A stretch of DNA of 64,000 nucleotides, from positions 62,001 to 126,000 of the forward strand of contig JAHWKU010000001.1 of the NCBI GenBank assembly GCA_019347715.1. The letters run 5' to 3'. The DNA comes from Actinomycetota bacterium. Its GTDB lineage: Bacteria; Actinomycetota; CADDZG01; JAHWKV01. Below, piece by piece: positions 17,573 to 27,118 of this stretch; within the stretch, counting starts at the first letter, position 1, and the number at the start of each line of letters is the position of its first letter. Position numbers and translations under genes: made by a program. The notes under the pieces were generated by a model that made no database searches, had not been told where the DNA came from, and worked only from the letters and a program-made list of their open reading frames with translations.

Positions 17573-19423
17573 GTGGGAGGGGGAACCACTTCGCTGCAGA
17601 CACCGGAGGAGACTAAAAGCACCAGGCGATCACGGCGTGACGCGCGCCGAGCATTGATTCGCCTCCTCTCTAGACTCAGTACACCGCTAACCGTCGTAGC
17701 ACTTGCCTGCATGCTGCTAAGTGCCGCTATGCCACCAGCGGTAACCATCCTTACAGGGAAGCTCATATCCGCGGCTCAGGCTAGAAGGGATGTACTTACG
17801 ATCCTGGCCGGACTCGGTTTCGCATTGATTATTCAGCACTCTCTCGGCCTGGCGCGACTCGCCGCGGAGGATGCCCTGGGCCGCCGGGCTTTAAGAGAAA
17901 TCAGTTCTCGCACAATGAGGGCAGTTCTGAAACCATCATCAATCGCTCACCTCGAGGATCCCAAGTGGCAAGACCAGATTTCGAGAGCACGGATGACTGG
18001 TCAAATCGGTCCCCGAGCAGCTGTAAACGGCCTATTCGAACAGTGGACAAGAAGACTGACGGGGATAGCGTCCCTTGTAATCGTTGCCAGTTTCAGTTTC
18101 TCCCTATCTCTACTGCTACTAGGTGGCCTATTGATCAACGGAGCCATTCTCCGCAATGCCTACCGAAAGCTAGTCCCGGCGGCTCAAGGGCGGGCCCATG
18201 CGCTGCGAAGAGCGACCTACCTGAGCAACCTCGCAACGACCGCGCGGCCGGCCAAGGAAATAAGGGTCTTTGGATTGGCTGGATGGACCGTCGATCGATT
18301 CCGCGAGGCCTGGTTCGATGCAATGGGGGAACTCTGGCGTATTCGTCGAGGAACCACAGCGACGATGCCGCTCTCGTACGTTCCTCTCCTGGCTCTGCAA
18401 GTTGCAGGTTTCTCCATGGTTACGCGAGCGACGCTGGGTGGTGAGATCGACGTTGGTCAAATGGTCATCTACATTCAGGCGATCATCGCGACTCTTGGCA
18501 TAGCAGCTGTCTCCAATTCCGACAGTTACATCGAGTATGGCGCGGCGACGATCCCCGCTGTCTCCGCTCTTGAGCGCGCTGCATCCTCTGATGCCGACCT
18601 GAATCTTCAGGGCACCGTCTCACCAAAGGCATTGCCGAAGAGAGAGATTCGCTTCGAGAATGTGCGCTTTCGCTATCCAGGACGCGACGCTGACTTGTTC
18701 ACCGACCTAGACCTGGTGATTCCAGCGGGCCACTCACTTGCAATCGTTGGAGAAAACGGGGCCGGAAAGACGACTCTCGTCAAGTTACTAGCCCGCTTGT
18801 ACGACCCGACTGAAGGAAGGATCACTGCAGACGGAATCGACTTGCGCGAGATGGAAGCCTCGGCGTGGCAGCGACGAGTGGCTGCAATCTTTCAGGACTT
18901 CGTGCCTTATGGGTTGTCAGCCGCTGACAACATTGGATTCGGAGCCGTTGAGCGCCTTGACGATCGAGCTGCCCTTCAGGCCGCCGCCAAAAAAGCAGGT
19001 GCACTCGAGATGATTGAGTCACTGCCGTTTGGGTGGGACACGATTCTTTCAAGAATTTTCACCGGCGGAGTCGACCTTTCCGGTGGCCAGTGGCAACGAA
19101 TAGCGCTGGCTCGCGCCCTAATGGCGGCGCAATCCGGAGCAGGAGTTCTTGTTCTAGACGAGCCAACGGCTCTTCAGGATGTCCGATCGGAAACTCGGTT
19201 CTATGAACGGTTCTTAGAACTAACCGAAGGACTCACGACCATACTGATCTCGCATCGTTTCTCAACGGTTCGTAGAGCTGAGCGAATAGTTGTTCTAGAT
19301 TCCGGTCGGATTGTCGAGTCCGGTACCCATGAAGAGCTGGTGTCGGCTGCAGGCCAATACGCAACAATGTTCAATTTGCAGGCTCAAAGCTTCGTGCAAA
19401 AGGAAGCCGATGCTCAAGCCTGA
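17573..19423 (+). CDS. ABC exporter half-transporter 1 (fused membrane and ATPase domains)
   Basis: This 616-aa protein has six membrane helices in the first 330 residues, then an ATPase with Walker A GENGAGKTT, signature LSGGQWQRIALARAL, Walker B VLVLDEPTA and the H-loop in ISHRFSTVR. The GTG start is poorly defined because the frame is open for about 130 bases upstream without ATG. It overlaps the next gene by 14 bp, and the two likely form a heterodimeric exporter of a drug, peptide or lipid. Confidence 0.92.
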   Translation: MGGGTTSLQTPEETKSTRRSRRDARRALIRLLSRLSTPLTVVALACMLLSAAMPPAVTILTGKLISAAQARRDVLTILAGLGFALIIQHSLGLARLAAEDALGRRALREISSRTMRAVLKPSSIAHLEDPKWQDQISRARMTGQIGPRAAVNGLFEQWTRRLTGIASLVIVASFSFSLSLLLLGGLLINGAILRNAYRKLVPAAQGRAHALRRATYLSNLATTARPAKEIRVFGLAGWTVDRFREAWFDAMGELWRIRRGTTATMPLSYVPLLALQVAGFSMVTRATLGGEIDVGQMVIYIQAIIATLGIAAVSNSDSYIEYGAATIPAVSALERAASSDADLNLQGTVSPKALPKREIRFENVRFRYPGRDADLFTDLDLVIPAGHSLAIVGENGAGKTTLVKLLARLYDPTEGRITADGIDLREMEASAWQRRVAAIFQDFVPYGLSAADNIGFGAVERLDDRAALQAAAKKAGALEMIESLPFGWDTILSRIFTGGVDLSGGQWQRIALARALMAAQSGAGVLVLDEPTALQDVRSETRFYERFLELTEGLTTILISHRFSTVRRAERIVVLDSGRIVESGTHEELVSAAGQYATMFNLQAQSFVQKEADAQA

Positions 19424-21221
19424 GACAGTTAGCGCCTTGCGAGGGCTGAGGGCACTTGGTTGGCTGTCCATAAAGGCCGCTCCTGCAAGGGCGATTGCTA
19501 TTTACGCACTCCGACTGTCGACGTATGGCACAACAGCCCTGACTGCCATAGGCCTACAACGCATGACTGATGCCGTTACCGGACAAAGTCCCAATGCGCT
19601 CAACGGCGGTCTCACTCTGCTAGTTGTTGCTCTCGTGATTTCGATGAGCGCGGGTTGGCTCGCTTACTCATTGAACTGGGGACTGCAGGAGAGAACTAAC
19701 TTGATGATCGAAACAGAACTGGCATTCCTGGTATCGGAGATCCCCACGCTGGAACATCATGAGAGGCCTGAATATCTGAAGGAGATGGACCTCCTCCGCC
19801 AAAACATTAGCTCCCTTACTTCGCTTCCCGATGTGATCATCGGAAGAGTTGGGAGCGTCGGGAGCATAGTAATCACTCTCGTCCTCTTGGCTGGCGTTCA
19901 TCCAGCCCTACTGTTTCTTCCTCTCTTTGGCATTCCTTCTCTTCGCATTGCAATCTCAACTGCGCGTCGCACACGTAAGAAGAATGAGGAGATAGCCGAA
20001 CCTCGCCGACTGGGCGGATACCTTTATTACGCCACGACGCTTCCGGCGATGGGAAAGGAAGTCCGTGTCTTTGGCCTTGCGGACGAACTCGTTACGAGGT
20101 TTCTAAGGACCAACGAAGACTTCGATAGGGCGGAGGAACGAACCCAGGTCACGAATGCTTTGTGGACAGCTCTCGGATGGAGCACTTTTGCCGTTGGCTT
20201 CATTGCGGCAATCGGGTTCGTTTCGGCCAGAGTGCTCTCTGGTGCCAGTAATTTGGGCGAGCTGGTCCTGGCTGTGAGCCTTGCTTCCCAAGTCAACGTT
20301 CAAGTGTCTGCGCTTGCCGGTGGCCTCTCAACTTTCACGACGGCTTTGGATGCGGCACGGCGGTGGGGATGGCTAAGAGACCATTCGACGCAGGTTCTCG
20401 AGCGCTTGGCCGGTCGAGACGGAACGACCGCTCCAGGACAGTTGCGGAAGGGAATTGAGTTGCGAGACATCAGTTTCACTTATCCGGGAACTGAGAAAGT
20501 CGTTCTCGAAAACGTCAACGCGACCTTCCCGGCTGGGTCGACTATTGCCATCGTTGGCGACAACGGCGCCGGGAAGACCACCATTGTGAAGCTGCTTTCT
20601 CGCTTTTACGAACCTACGAGTGGCGAGGTGTTCGTTGACGACGTTCCTCTTTCGGACATCCAGGTAGGTTCGTGGCGCAGCAAACTGTCCGCTGCCTTTC
20701 AAGACTTTGCGCATTTTGAATTCTCGGCTAGAGAAGTTGTCGGAATCGGCAATCTGGCTCAGATCGAGGATGTCGTCGCAGTCGAGGCTGCGCTGGAACG
20801 GGCCCACGCCTCCGATGTGGCGCCTGGCCTGCCGCAAGGCTTGAGCACCCAGCTTGGGCGCAGTTTCGATGGTGGCGTCGAGTTGTCCACCGGACAGTGG
20901 CAAAAGCTTGCTGTTGGCCGGGCGATGATGCGTGAAACACCTATCCTGCTTCTGCTCGATGAGCCGACAGCATCTCTCGATGCTGTAACTGAGCACGCTC
21001 TCTTCCAGCGATATACCGATGCTGCCCGGCGTTCGGCCGACGAAAGCGGGGCCATCACCATTCTGGTTTCGCACAGGTTCTCAACTGTTCGGATGGCCGA
21101 TCTCATTCTCGTGATCGACAAAGGGCATGTTGTAGAGCAAGGGAGCCATCACGAACTGATGGAGCTCGATGGCGTATACGCCGAGCTATATCGGATGCAG
21201 TCGAAGGCGTACGTCGAATAA
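19410..21221 (+). CDS. ABC exporter half-transporter 2
   Basis: This 603-aa partner of the preceding gene starts MLKPETVSALRGLRALGW, with AGGAAG just before the ATG. It has the membrane domain, Walker A GDNGAGKTT, Walker B LLLLDEPTA and HRFSTVRMADLILV. Its signature is LSTGQWQK, a Thr replacing the second residue of the usual SGGQ, so the two nucleotide sites may be unequal. A decayed fragment of a similar ATPase lies at 61785-62039. Confidence 0.92.
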   Translation: MLKPETVSALRGLRALGWLSIKAAPARAIAIYALRLSTYGTTALTAIGLQRMTDAVTGQSPNALNGGLTLLVVALVISMSAGWLAYSLNWGLQERTNLMIETELAFLVSEIPTLEHHERPEYLKEMDLLRQNISSLTSLPDVIIGRVGSVGSIVITLVLLAGVHPALLFLPLFGIPSLRIAISTARRTRKKNEEIAEPRRLGGYLYYATTLPAMGKEVRVFGLADELVTRFLRTNEDFDRAEERTQVTNALWTALGWSTFAVGFIAAIGFVSARVLSGASNLGELVLAVSLASQVNVQVSALAGGLSTFTTALDAARRWGWLRDHSTQVLERLAGRDGTTAPGQLRKGIELRDISFTYPGTEKVVLENVNATFPAGSTIAIVGDNGAGKTTIVKLLSRFYEPTSGEVFVDDVPLSDIQVGSWRSKLSAAFQDFAHFEFSAREVVGIGNLAQIEDVVAVEAALERAHASDVAPGLPQGLSTQLGRSFDGGVELSTGQWQKLAVGRAMMRETPILLLLDEPTASLDAVTEHALFQRYTDAARRSADESGAITILVSHRFSTVRMADLILVIDKGHVVEQGSHHELMELDGVYAELYRMQSKAYVE

Positions 21222-21386
21222 TTCAACCCCAATGAGATCTCTTGGGCCGGTTAGTGATGGTTCATGGGATCGGTCCCGGGATTGGAGGGACCACTCTTGT
21301 GCCCCCCGCTGCACTCGATGATCTCGGTATGACCACAGGTGGGGGATTCGCAACTCGGCCAGCGGAATTTGCCAGCCGCAATTGGC

Positions 21387-22127
21387 TCATGAACCCTTTG
21401 GAGCGACGATGAATTGAGCCCATCGGTACTGTGGCATCTCCTCGGGTGAAAGGTCTGCAAAAGCTTGCTCAAGAGCACGTCTTCTGTCTTTCGTAGAAAG
21501 TTCTGGCAACCGACGAGCGCCCACATGGGGGATTGAGTAGAACCCGATGACGTCTTCCGGTAGAAGAGGGAAATTCAGCACAGTGAAATCTTCCAACTCA
21601 AACCCGCAGCCAGTCGCAAGTTTTTGTATCCGAGTGTACGAATAGCGCCCTAGCTGGGATGCATCGAATGGTTGATTCAGTCGTTCTGACACCAGCCTCG
21701 CCATTCCGCTTGGGGTGCCGTCCCCAAAGTCAAAGTCCTGGTCCGGGATGTTAAAGAGGAATCGGCCCTTCTCGCTAAGGATCTGGCCAGCCGCGGTTAA
21801 GACAGCGCGAGGATCGGGAAAGTGAAAAAAGGCGGCATTGCAAAGGATTCTGTCGATGCCGACAGGGACAAGCTCATTCAGCTGTGCAGCATCACCGTAA
21901 ATAAACTGGACCGCAGGAGAGTGAATGGACTCACTCGCTAGTCGGATCATTTCGCGAGAGGAGTCAATCGCGTAGATGGAACACCGAGATCCAACGTTTT
22001 CGATAATCGATCGAGCTGTATGCCCAGCTCCACATGCCAGGTCGACGATGTTCATGCCCGGTCCCAGCCGTGCCGCTTTAACCAGTTCAGTGTTCGTGAA
22101 GTCGTAGAAACCAATGGTCTCGGACAA
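21387..22127 (-). CDS. Class I SAM-dependent methyltransferase
   Basis: It has motif I VDLACGAGHTARS, an acidic AIDSS and motif IV RILCNAAFFHFPDP. The given start is a TTG, but the frame continues upstream as KVWDESAAAYRHLSE, which looks like authentic methyltransferase N-terminus, with no ATG or GTG before a stop at about 22220. Either a CTG near 22190 is used or the 5' end was lost. The substrate is unknown. Confidence 0.85.
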   Translation of the reverse strand: MSETIGFYDFTNTELVKAARLGPGMNIVDLACGAGHTARSIIENVGSRCSIYAIDSSREMIRLASESIHSPAVQFIYGDAAQLNELVPVGIDRILCNAAFFHFPDPRAVLTAAGQILSEKGRFLFNIPDQDFDFGDGTPSGMARLVSERLNQPFDASQLGRYSYTRIQKLATGCGFELEDFTVLNFPLLPEDVIGFYSIPHVGARRLPELSTKDRRRALEQAFADLSPEEMPQYRWAQFIVAPKGS

Positions 22128-22192
22128 GTGACGATAGGCGGCCGCGCTCTCGTCCCATACCTTAGTCGTATTCGTACTCGTTTGTTTCCCTT

Positions 22193-22327
22193 TCAGATCC
22201 TTACGATCCGGGTTCGGTTACAAGTCACTCTTACAGGAAAATACCGCCGGACTCGTCCCTCCAGGAGAAGGGGGAGGAAGAGTTCAGAGACGGCCGAGAC
22301 TGCCTGACGGCGTTGCTTTGGCGACAT
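22193..22327 (-). CDS. Short recombinase-associated-type protein remnant
   Basis: This 44-codon frame starts MSPKQRRQAVSAVSELFL, resembling the small helical proteins encoded beside serine recombinases. No recombinase is adjacent, so it is likely a relic. Nothing else is seen in the 340-bp gap. Confidence 0.3.
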   Translation of the reverse strand: MSPKQRRQAVSAVSELFLPLLLEGRVRRYFPVRVTCNRTRIVRI

Positions 22328-22466
22328 CGGAACAAAGCGGGGTTCTTTGAGGCGCACCTTACCGCCCGGTCGTTCGCCCTTCCGGCCATCCTCAGCATCG
22401 CCACGATCACTTTGATCGCCCGGGAGGATAACTGCGCGGTGGCCCAGGGCATCAGGTCGGTCGGGA

Positions 22467-23276
22467 TCATTGGCGCTGTAAATCTCTGTCGCTGACTCGA
22501 AGCATCGCTGGATGCAGAAGTTGGGTTGATCCCCGAGCGTATAGGTCGGCGGGTGCTCGCCCGGTATGGGTCGTTCTGCCTGTGGGAACGACAAAGTCTG
22601 GTGTTGATAGCACCTTGCGACGAAAGTTCCCGCGGTCCAGTTCTACTCCCCAGACTGCTTCGTAGACTCGACGCAGGTCTGAAATGGTGAAAGGTTCCTC
22701 TACGAAGCTTATCGCCAGAGTCGTATACTCAAGCTTGGCACGAGCGCGCTCCACCGCATCTTCCAGAATTCTGTCGTGATCGAAGGCAAGCGACGTGGCC
22801 TCCACCTCTGCTAGATCTTCGATCGCCCAGAAGCGAGCGGCTGATACGTCAGAACCAGGCTCGGGTGCCGGCAAATCGGCGATCAATCCCAGGTAAGCCA
22901 CCGAAACCACCCGCATGCGTGGGTCGCGCGCTGGCGTTCCGTAAGTCCTGAGCTGTTCGAGATGGCCAGAAAAAGTCTGTAAGCCGGTCTCTTCGAGCAA
23001 CTCCCTTCTCGCCGCCTCATCGAGGTCTTCTTTCGGCTGAACAAAACCTCCGGGTAATGCCCAAGCGCCCCGGAAAGGATGCGCGTCGCGCTGGACCAAC
23101 AAGACAGATAGGCGTCCATGACGAATTGTCAGTAGAACGATATCGACGGTTACCGCGACCGAGGGAAACGCGGCAGGATCGTAACGAGCGAGGAAATCCC
23201 TCTCAGCTTCCGTGGTCCGGTCGACAGCCACGGCCGAACTTGTGGCGGCGCTTCGGTTTCTTCTGGACGCAGCCAA
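22467..23276 (-). CDS. Nudix-related regulator of the NrtR type
   Basis: The 269-aa protein has a Nudix domain with complete box GGFVQPKEDLDEAARRELL and EETGL, then a C-terminal winged helix (TISDLRRVYEAVWG, NFRRKVL). NrtR proteins sense ADP-ribose or related NAD products and repress NAD metabolism genes. Because the box is intact, it may also hydrolyse. The TTG start follows AAGGGGG. Two palindromes lie in the divergent promoter region. Confidence 0.83.
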   Translation of the reverse strand: MAASRRNRSAATSSAVAVDRTTEAERDFLARYDPAAFPSVAVTVDIVLLTIRHGRLSVLLVQRDAHPFRGAWALPGGFVQPKEDLDEAARRELLEETGLQTFSGHLEQLRTYGTPARDPRMRVVSVAYLGLIADLPAPEPGSDVSAARFWAIEDLAEVEATSLAFDHDRILEDAVERARAKLEYTTLAISFVEEPFTISDLRRVYEAVWGVELDRGNFRRKVLSTPDFVVPTGRTTHTGRAPADLYARGSTQLLHPAMLRVSDRDLQRQ

Positions 23277-23306
23277 GCTCTTCCCCCTTGACAGAATCTC
23301 AAGCCT

Positions 23307-23343
23307 AAGTCAGGATGACTTTTAATACAAGTCATTTTGACTC
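23307..23343. promoter_or_regulatory. Tandem palindromic operators
   Basis: AAGTCA-GGA-TGACTT (23307-23321) is a perfect palindrome. AAGTCA-TTT-TGACTC (23329-23343) is one base short of it. The centres are 22 bp apart, two helical turns, between the divergent NrtR-like and HAD genes. They probably bind the NrtR-like protein. Confidence 0.65.
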
Positions 23344-23344
23344 A

Positions 23345-24052
23345 ATGATCACATTCGTTTCGATCGACGCTGATGGAACCCTTTGGGACACCGACGCGGT
23401 GATCCAGATAGCTCTCGAGGCCGCGGTCAAAGAGCTCGGCAGGTTGGTTCCCTCAGCGGGTGACCTCAAGGGACTATCCAGTGGGGTTGAAAGGACTCGC
23501 GAAGAGCTCATCGAAAGAGCTCGGAGTACTCCTTTGAGTCTGAACACTCAAGCTCTCGAAGGGATCAGCCTCGAGGCTTTCAGAGGAGTCCTTGCAGATG
23601 TTGGAATGATTGATCCCGAACTGGCTGAGCATGTGACAACGGTGTTCTTTCGCCACAGATGGGCACCCTCGGTTCTCTTCCCCGACGTGATTCCCGTTCT
23701 TGACCAACTCAGGGATCGATACCGACTTGGGTGGTTGACCGACGGTCGCGCCCGACCGGAGCTTTGCGGACTCCAGAAACGATTTGAAGCAGTCGTTTGT
23801 GCGCCAGATCATTTCGACGAAAAACGTAACGGATCTCTATTTCAGACGCTCCTCGATCTAGTTGACTGCGAGATTCCCAGAGCCGCGCACGTAGGAGACT
23901 CACTCATAGACGACGTGGGGGGACCAGAGTTGATAGGCATGAGATCTATTTGGATTAATCGAGATGGCTTGCCAAACGAGTCGGAGCTAGAACCTGCCGC
24001 GGAGATCAGATCTCTATATGAACTTCCGGATGTACTGTTGAGTCTTGAGTAG
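23345..24052 (+). CDS. HAD-superfamily hydrolase
   Basis: The 235-aa enzyme starts MITFVSIDADGTLWD, with motif I DADGT intact; motif II Thr is in WLTDG and motif IV in HVGDSLIDDV. I chose the ATG at 23345 since an earlier one lies within the operators. Its last 18 codons are duplicated at 29396. Substrates are probably phosphorylated small molecules. Confidence 0.85.
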   Translation: MITFVSIDADGTLWDTDAVIQIALEAAVKELGRLVPSAGDLKGLSSGVERTREELIERARSTPLSLNTQALEGISLEAFRGVLADVGMIDPELAEHVTTVFFRHRWAPSVLFPDVIPVLDQLRDRYRLGWLTDGRARPELCGLQKRFEAVVCAPDHFDEKRNGSLFQTLLDLVDCEIPRAAHVGDSLIDDVGGPELIGMRSIWINRDGLPNESELEPAAEIRSLYELPDVLLSLE

Positions 24053-24095
24053 AAGAAGATTGGATGTGGTGGAGTCGATCCTGGCCGAGCGGGCG
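23999..24095. repeat. 97-bp direct repeat, copy 1
   Basis: It covers the 3' end of the HAD gene plus 43 bp. It recurs at 29396-29492 with two mismatches, so the two copies bracket gltX, the PafA-like gene and two phosphotransferase genes. Confidence 0.9.
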
Positions 24096-24138
24096 TTTAG
24101 TTAGATTGGATTCAATCTTCCCCTACCAGATTTAGAAG

Positions 24139-24154
24139 TCTCAGGCGCCTGAGA
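24139..24154. promoter_or_regulatory. 16-bp perfect palindrome before gltX
   Basis: TCTCAGGCGCCTGAGA is preceded by a second inverted repeat AGATTG-gatt-CAATCT at 24103-24118. Either could be an operator or part of a terminator for the HAD gene. Confidence 0.35.
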
Positions 24155-24215
24155 GAATGAGTGTCATGACGTGCTCGAGTGTGGACACACGATGCTGGAC
24201 CTGGGACGCTGACCG

Positions 24216-25646
24216 ATGACCGTTCGCCTCCGAGCAGCTCCTGCTCCGAGCGGCGAGTTGCACGTTGGGAATGTGCGCACATTCCTTTTCAATTGGCTCC
24301 ACGCCCGTCACATCGGCGGTACTTTCATTCTTCGAATCGAGGACACCGACAAGAAGCGATTCACCGAAGCGGCTTATGAGTCGGCCCTGCGCGACCTTAG
24401 GTGGCTCGGATTGGACTGGGACGAGGGCCCGAAGACCGGCGGAGAGTACGGACCTTACCATCAGTCCGAGAGGGCAGAACTTCATCGACAGGCCGGGCTT
24501 CGACTGCTGGCAGAGGGCAAGGCCTATCGTTGCTACTGCACTCCTGAAGAACTTGAGGAGCGCCGAAAGCAGGCAATGGCGGCGAAGAAGAAGCCTGGTT
24601 ATGACGGCAGATGCTCACGTCTGTCGAAGGAGGAAATGGCCAGCTTCGAAGCCGAAGGCCGGCCGTGGGCGGCTCGGTTCAGGGTGCCGGAGGGGAAGTC
24701 GACCTGGACCGATCTGGTGCTTGGCGATGTCAACTTCGACAACCAGGAGGTCGACGACTTCATCATTATGCGTTCCGACGGTACTGCCCTCTATCACCTT
24801 GGAGTAGTGGTCGACGACGCAGGTATGAAGATAAGTCACGTGATACGAGGCGACGACCACGTGACGAACACTCCCAAGCAGATCATGCTTCACGAGGCTT
24901 TGGGAAACATAGTCCCCGAATTTGCCCATGTGCCTCAGGTCTTCGGCCCCGATCACAAACGGTACTCAAAACGTCACGGAGCAACCTCAATCGCTGACTT
25001 TAGGGAGATGGGGTTTCTAGCAGAAGCGCTGTTCAACTATCTTGCGCTGCTTGGATGGGGAACCGCAGATGACACGATCCTCTCGAAGAGCGAGCTAATC
25101 GAGAAGTTTTCTGTCGAAGACGTCCACGCGTCGCCTGCGGTGCTCGACCCCAAGAAGCTGGAATGGATGAATGGCGCATACATTCGCAAGCTTTCCGATG
25201 CGAGGGTGACAGAGTTGGTCGAACCGTGGCTGACTAAGAATGGAATCTCCGCAGATCGCGAGGTGTTGTTAGCGGTTGCACCCTTACTCAGAGAGCGGAT
25301 CAAACGACTCGACGAGGCTGTGACCTACTGCGCGCCAATCTTCCGCGATATTCAGATCGACCAGGCTACGGCCGAAAAGTGGCTCGCCGCGCAGCATGTC
25401 CCCGAGCTATTGGACCGTGTCGCTGCAGGCTTGCCCGATCTCGGAAACTGGGAGCGGGACGGTATCGAGTACGTGTTGAGAGGGGCTCAGGAAAAAATGG
25501 GACTGAATCCGAGGAAGGCCTTTCAGCCGCTGTTCGTCGCCATAACAGGTTCACCAGTGGGTCTTCCGATTTTCGACGCCATCGCGCTGATCGGGCGGGA
25601 GCGCACGCTTGAGAGGCTCGCTCATGCCCGATCATTAACGAGTTAG
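24216..25646 (+). CDS. gltX: Glutamyl-tRNA synthetase
   Basis: It charges tRNA-Glu. The 476-aa class I enzyme shows the HIGH-type motif PSGELHVGN, the KMSKR-type motif KRYSKRHGAT, and CYCTPEELE, where the Cys-containing zinc-like site sits. It seems complete. It lies within the repeat-bounded segment, so it may be a second copy rather than the only one. Confidence 0.95.
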   Translation: MTVRLRAAPAPSGELHVGNVRTFLFNWLHARHIGGTFILRIEDTDKKRFTEAAYESALRDLRWLGLDWDEGPKTGGEYGPYHQSERAELHRQAGLRLLAEGKAYRCYCTPEELEERRKQAMAAKKKPGYDGRCSRLSKEEMASFEAEGRPWAARFRVPEGKSTWTDLVLGDVNFDNQEVDDFIIMRSDGTALYHLGVVVDDAGMKISHVIRGDDHVTNTPKQIMLHEALGNIVPEFAHVPQVFGPDHKRYSKRHGATSIADFREMGFLAEALFNYLALLGWGTADDTILSKSELIEKFSVEDVHASPAVLDPKKLEWMNGAYIRKLSDARVTELVEPWLTKNGISADREVLLAVAPLLRERIKRLDEAVTYCAPIFRDIQIDQATAEKWLAAQHVPELLDRVAAGLPDLGNWERDGIEYVLRGAQEKMGLNPRKAFQPLFVAITGSPVGLPIFDAIALIGRERTLERLAHARSLTS

Positions 25647-25705
25647 TTGGTCAAGCCCTTCCTTCACCCTTGTTGTGCTTACTTACGCCATTAGAGTCCG
25701 CGGAT

Positions 25706-27118
25706 TCAGTCACTGGAGGCGGAACGCATGGACGCGATCATCTTGGCGACTCGGTCGTTCTTTGACTCGAATGGGTCACTCAGCACAATCGTGCCTGGAC
25801 TTCGATCGTTCAGCTTCAGGTGGACCCAATCGACGGTGTAATTGCGCGAAGGCTTCCTGGCTGCCTCTATGAATTCACCGCGAAGCCTCGCTCTGGTTGG
25901 CGGAGGCATGCGCTTCGCGTCCTCGACCGCTCGCTCGCTCACCAAAGTGTTCAGCTGAGCCAAAGAATCGCTCCCTAAATCTGAAAACGATCCGTCGACC
26001 TCAAGGGCTTCAACTCCGCTGAGGACTTTCCCGCGCTCTTGCAACAGCTGCCACTTGGCAACCCAATCGAGATCCTTGACCAATTTCGTCGGATCTTGCT
26101 CAAGTTGATCAAGCGTACGAGCCCACATATTGAGTACTCGACGCTCTTGATCCGTCCCCCCTTGAGTTTCAACAAACGCTTTTGTGAAGGCCAGATATTG
26201 CCGTTGGATGTCTATCGCGGTCATAGCCCGACCATCCTCCAACAGAACAGTTCGACTGCAACCCGGATCACGGCTTATCTCACGAAGGGCCCGAACAGGC
26301 GCTTGGAGGGTTAAAGAGGTTCCCACGGCTGAGTCGTGCTCCAGCGCTCGAAGCACCAGATGTGCCGTCCCCACTTTCAAGAATGTCGCGTAGTCGCCAA
26401 CATTCGCTTCTCCTATATGGAACTCCAGTCGGATCCATCTCTGGGCGTCTGCATATGGGTGTGCGCTCCGGACTATTTCATCCTCATGCGAGATGTTTTC
26501 AGCGCGAGGGCTTATGCAGAAGAGAGAGTGGCCATTAGTGACGACACCCCCGGCTCCCACAAGGACCTGGCGACTGACGAGAAAGGGAATTAGTCCCGTC
26601 ATGAGTTGGCCTGCGTCGACGGTCGACGAGACCAAGTAATTCTCATCGCAAGCCATCGTTGGTCCGCCCCTTCGAAGCGTCACATTTCCACCGACCCCCT
26701 CCGCGGCCAGCCGTGCTTCGGCGTCGTTGGCCAGATCCTGAAGGATCCGCTCTCCTGCGCGGGAATGAGCCAAGAGGTCTTCGAGAGAGTCGCACTCGGG
26801 GGTGGCGTATTCCATGACGTCGTGTGACGACAGATAGAGCCGGGATCCGTTTTGGAGATAAACGTTTGAGGACCTTCCCCATTGAACCACCTTGCGGAAC
26901 ATGTATCGGGCTACTTCCGGCGGCTCAAGCTTTCGCTGGCCTCCCAACAAGACAGCACGAGGGATGTAGCGGGTCTCGAGTCCAACGATGCGTCCAAGCC
27001 CTTGATCGTCTTCGACAGCCTCGGACGGCCGTAGCTGGGCCCGCGCCGACGCGTAGGACTCGCCGGTTTTCGCCATGCGGTTGCGGACGACGGACTTGAA
27101 GTCACGGTCCCTGGTCAT
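25706..27118 (-). CDS. PafA/Dop-family Pup ligase-like protein
   Basis: This 470-aa protein is a clear PafA homologue: EVARYMFRKVVQWGRSSNVY, EYATPECDSL, RAGERILQDL, DENYLV, FLKVGTAHLVLRALE and the C-terminal ARLRGEFIEAARKPSRNYTV and DWVHLKLND. PafA joins Pup to lysines using ATP. Two conserved carboxylates differ: GIETE is GLETR here (46-50) and the Asp in LYLD is Ser (LYLSSHD, 94-100). A 40-residue extension (DFKSVVRNRMAKTGESYASA) precedes the core. No pup, dop, mpa or proteasome gene is near. The ATG at 27118 has GGAGG before it. Confidence 0.88.
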   Translation of the reverse strand: MTRDRDFKSVVRNRMAKTGESYASARAQLRPSEAVEDDQGLGRIVGLETRYIPRAVLLGGQRKLEPPEVARYMFRKVVQWGRSSNVYLQNGSRLYLSSHDVMEYATPECDSLEDLLAHSRAGERILQDLANDAEARLAAEGVGGNVTLRRGGPTMACDENYLVSSTVDAGQLMTGLIPFLVSRQVLVGAGGVVTNGHSLFCISPRAENISHEDEIVRSAHPYADAQRWIRLEFHIGEANVGDYATFLKVGTAHLVLRALEHDSAVGTSLTLQAPVRALREISRDPGCSRTVLLEDGRAMTAIDIQRQYLAFTKAFVETQGGTDQERRVLNMWARTLDQLEQDPTKLVKDLDWVAKWQLLQERGKVLSGVEALEVDGSFSDLGSDSLAQLNTLVSERAVEDAKRMPPPTRARLRGEFIEAARKPSRNYTVDWVHLKLNDRSPGTIVLSDPFESKNDRVAKMIASMRSASSD

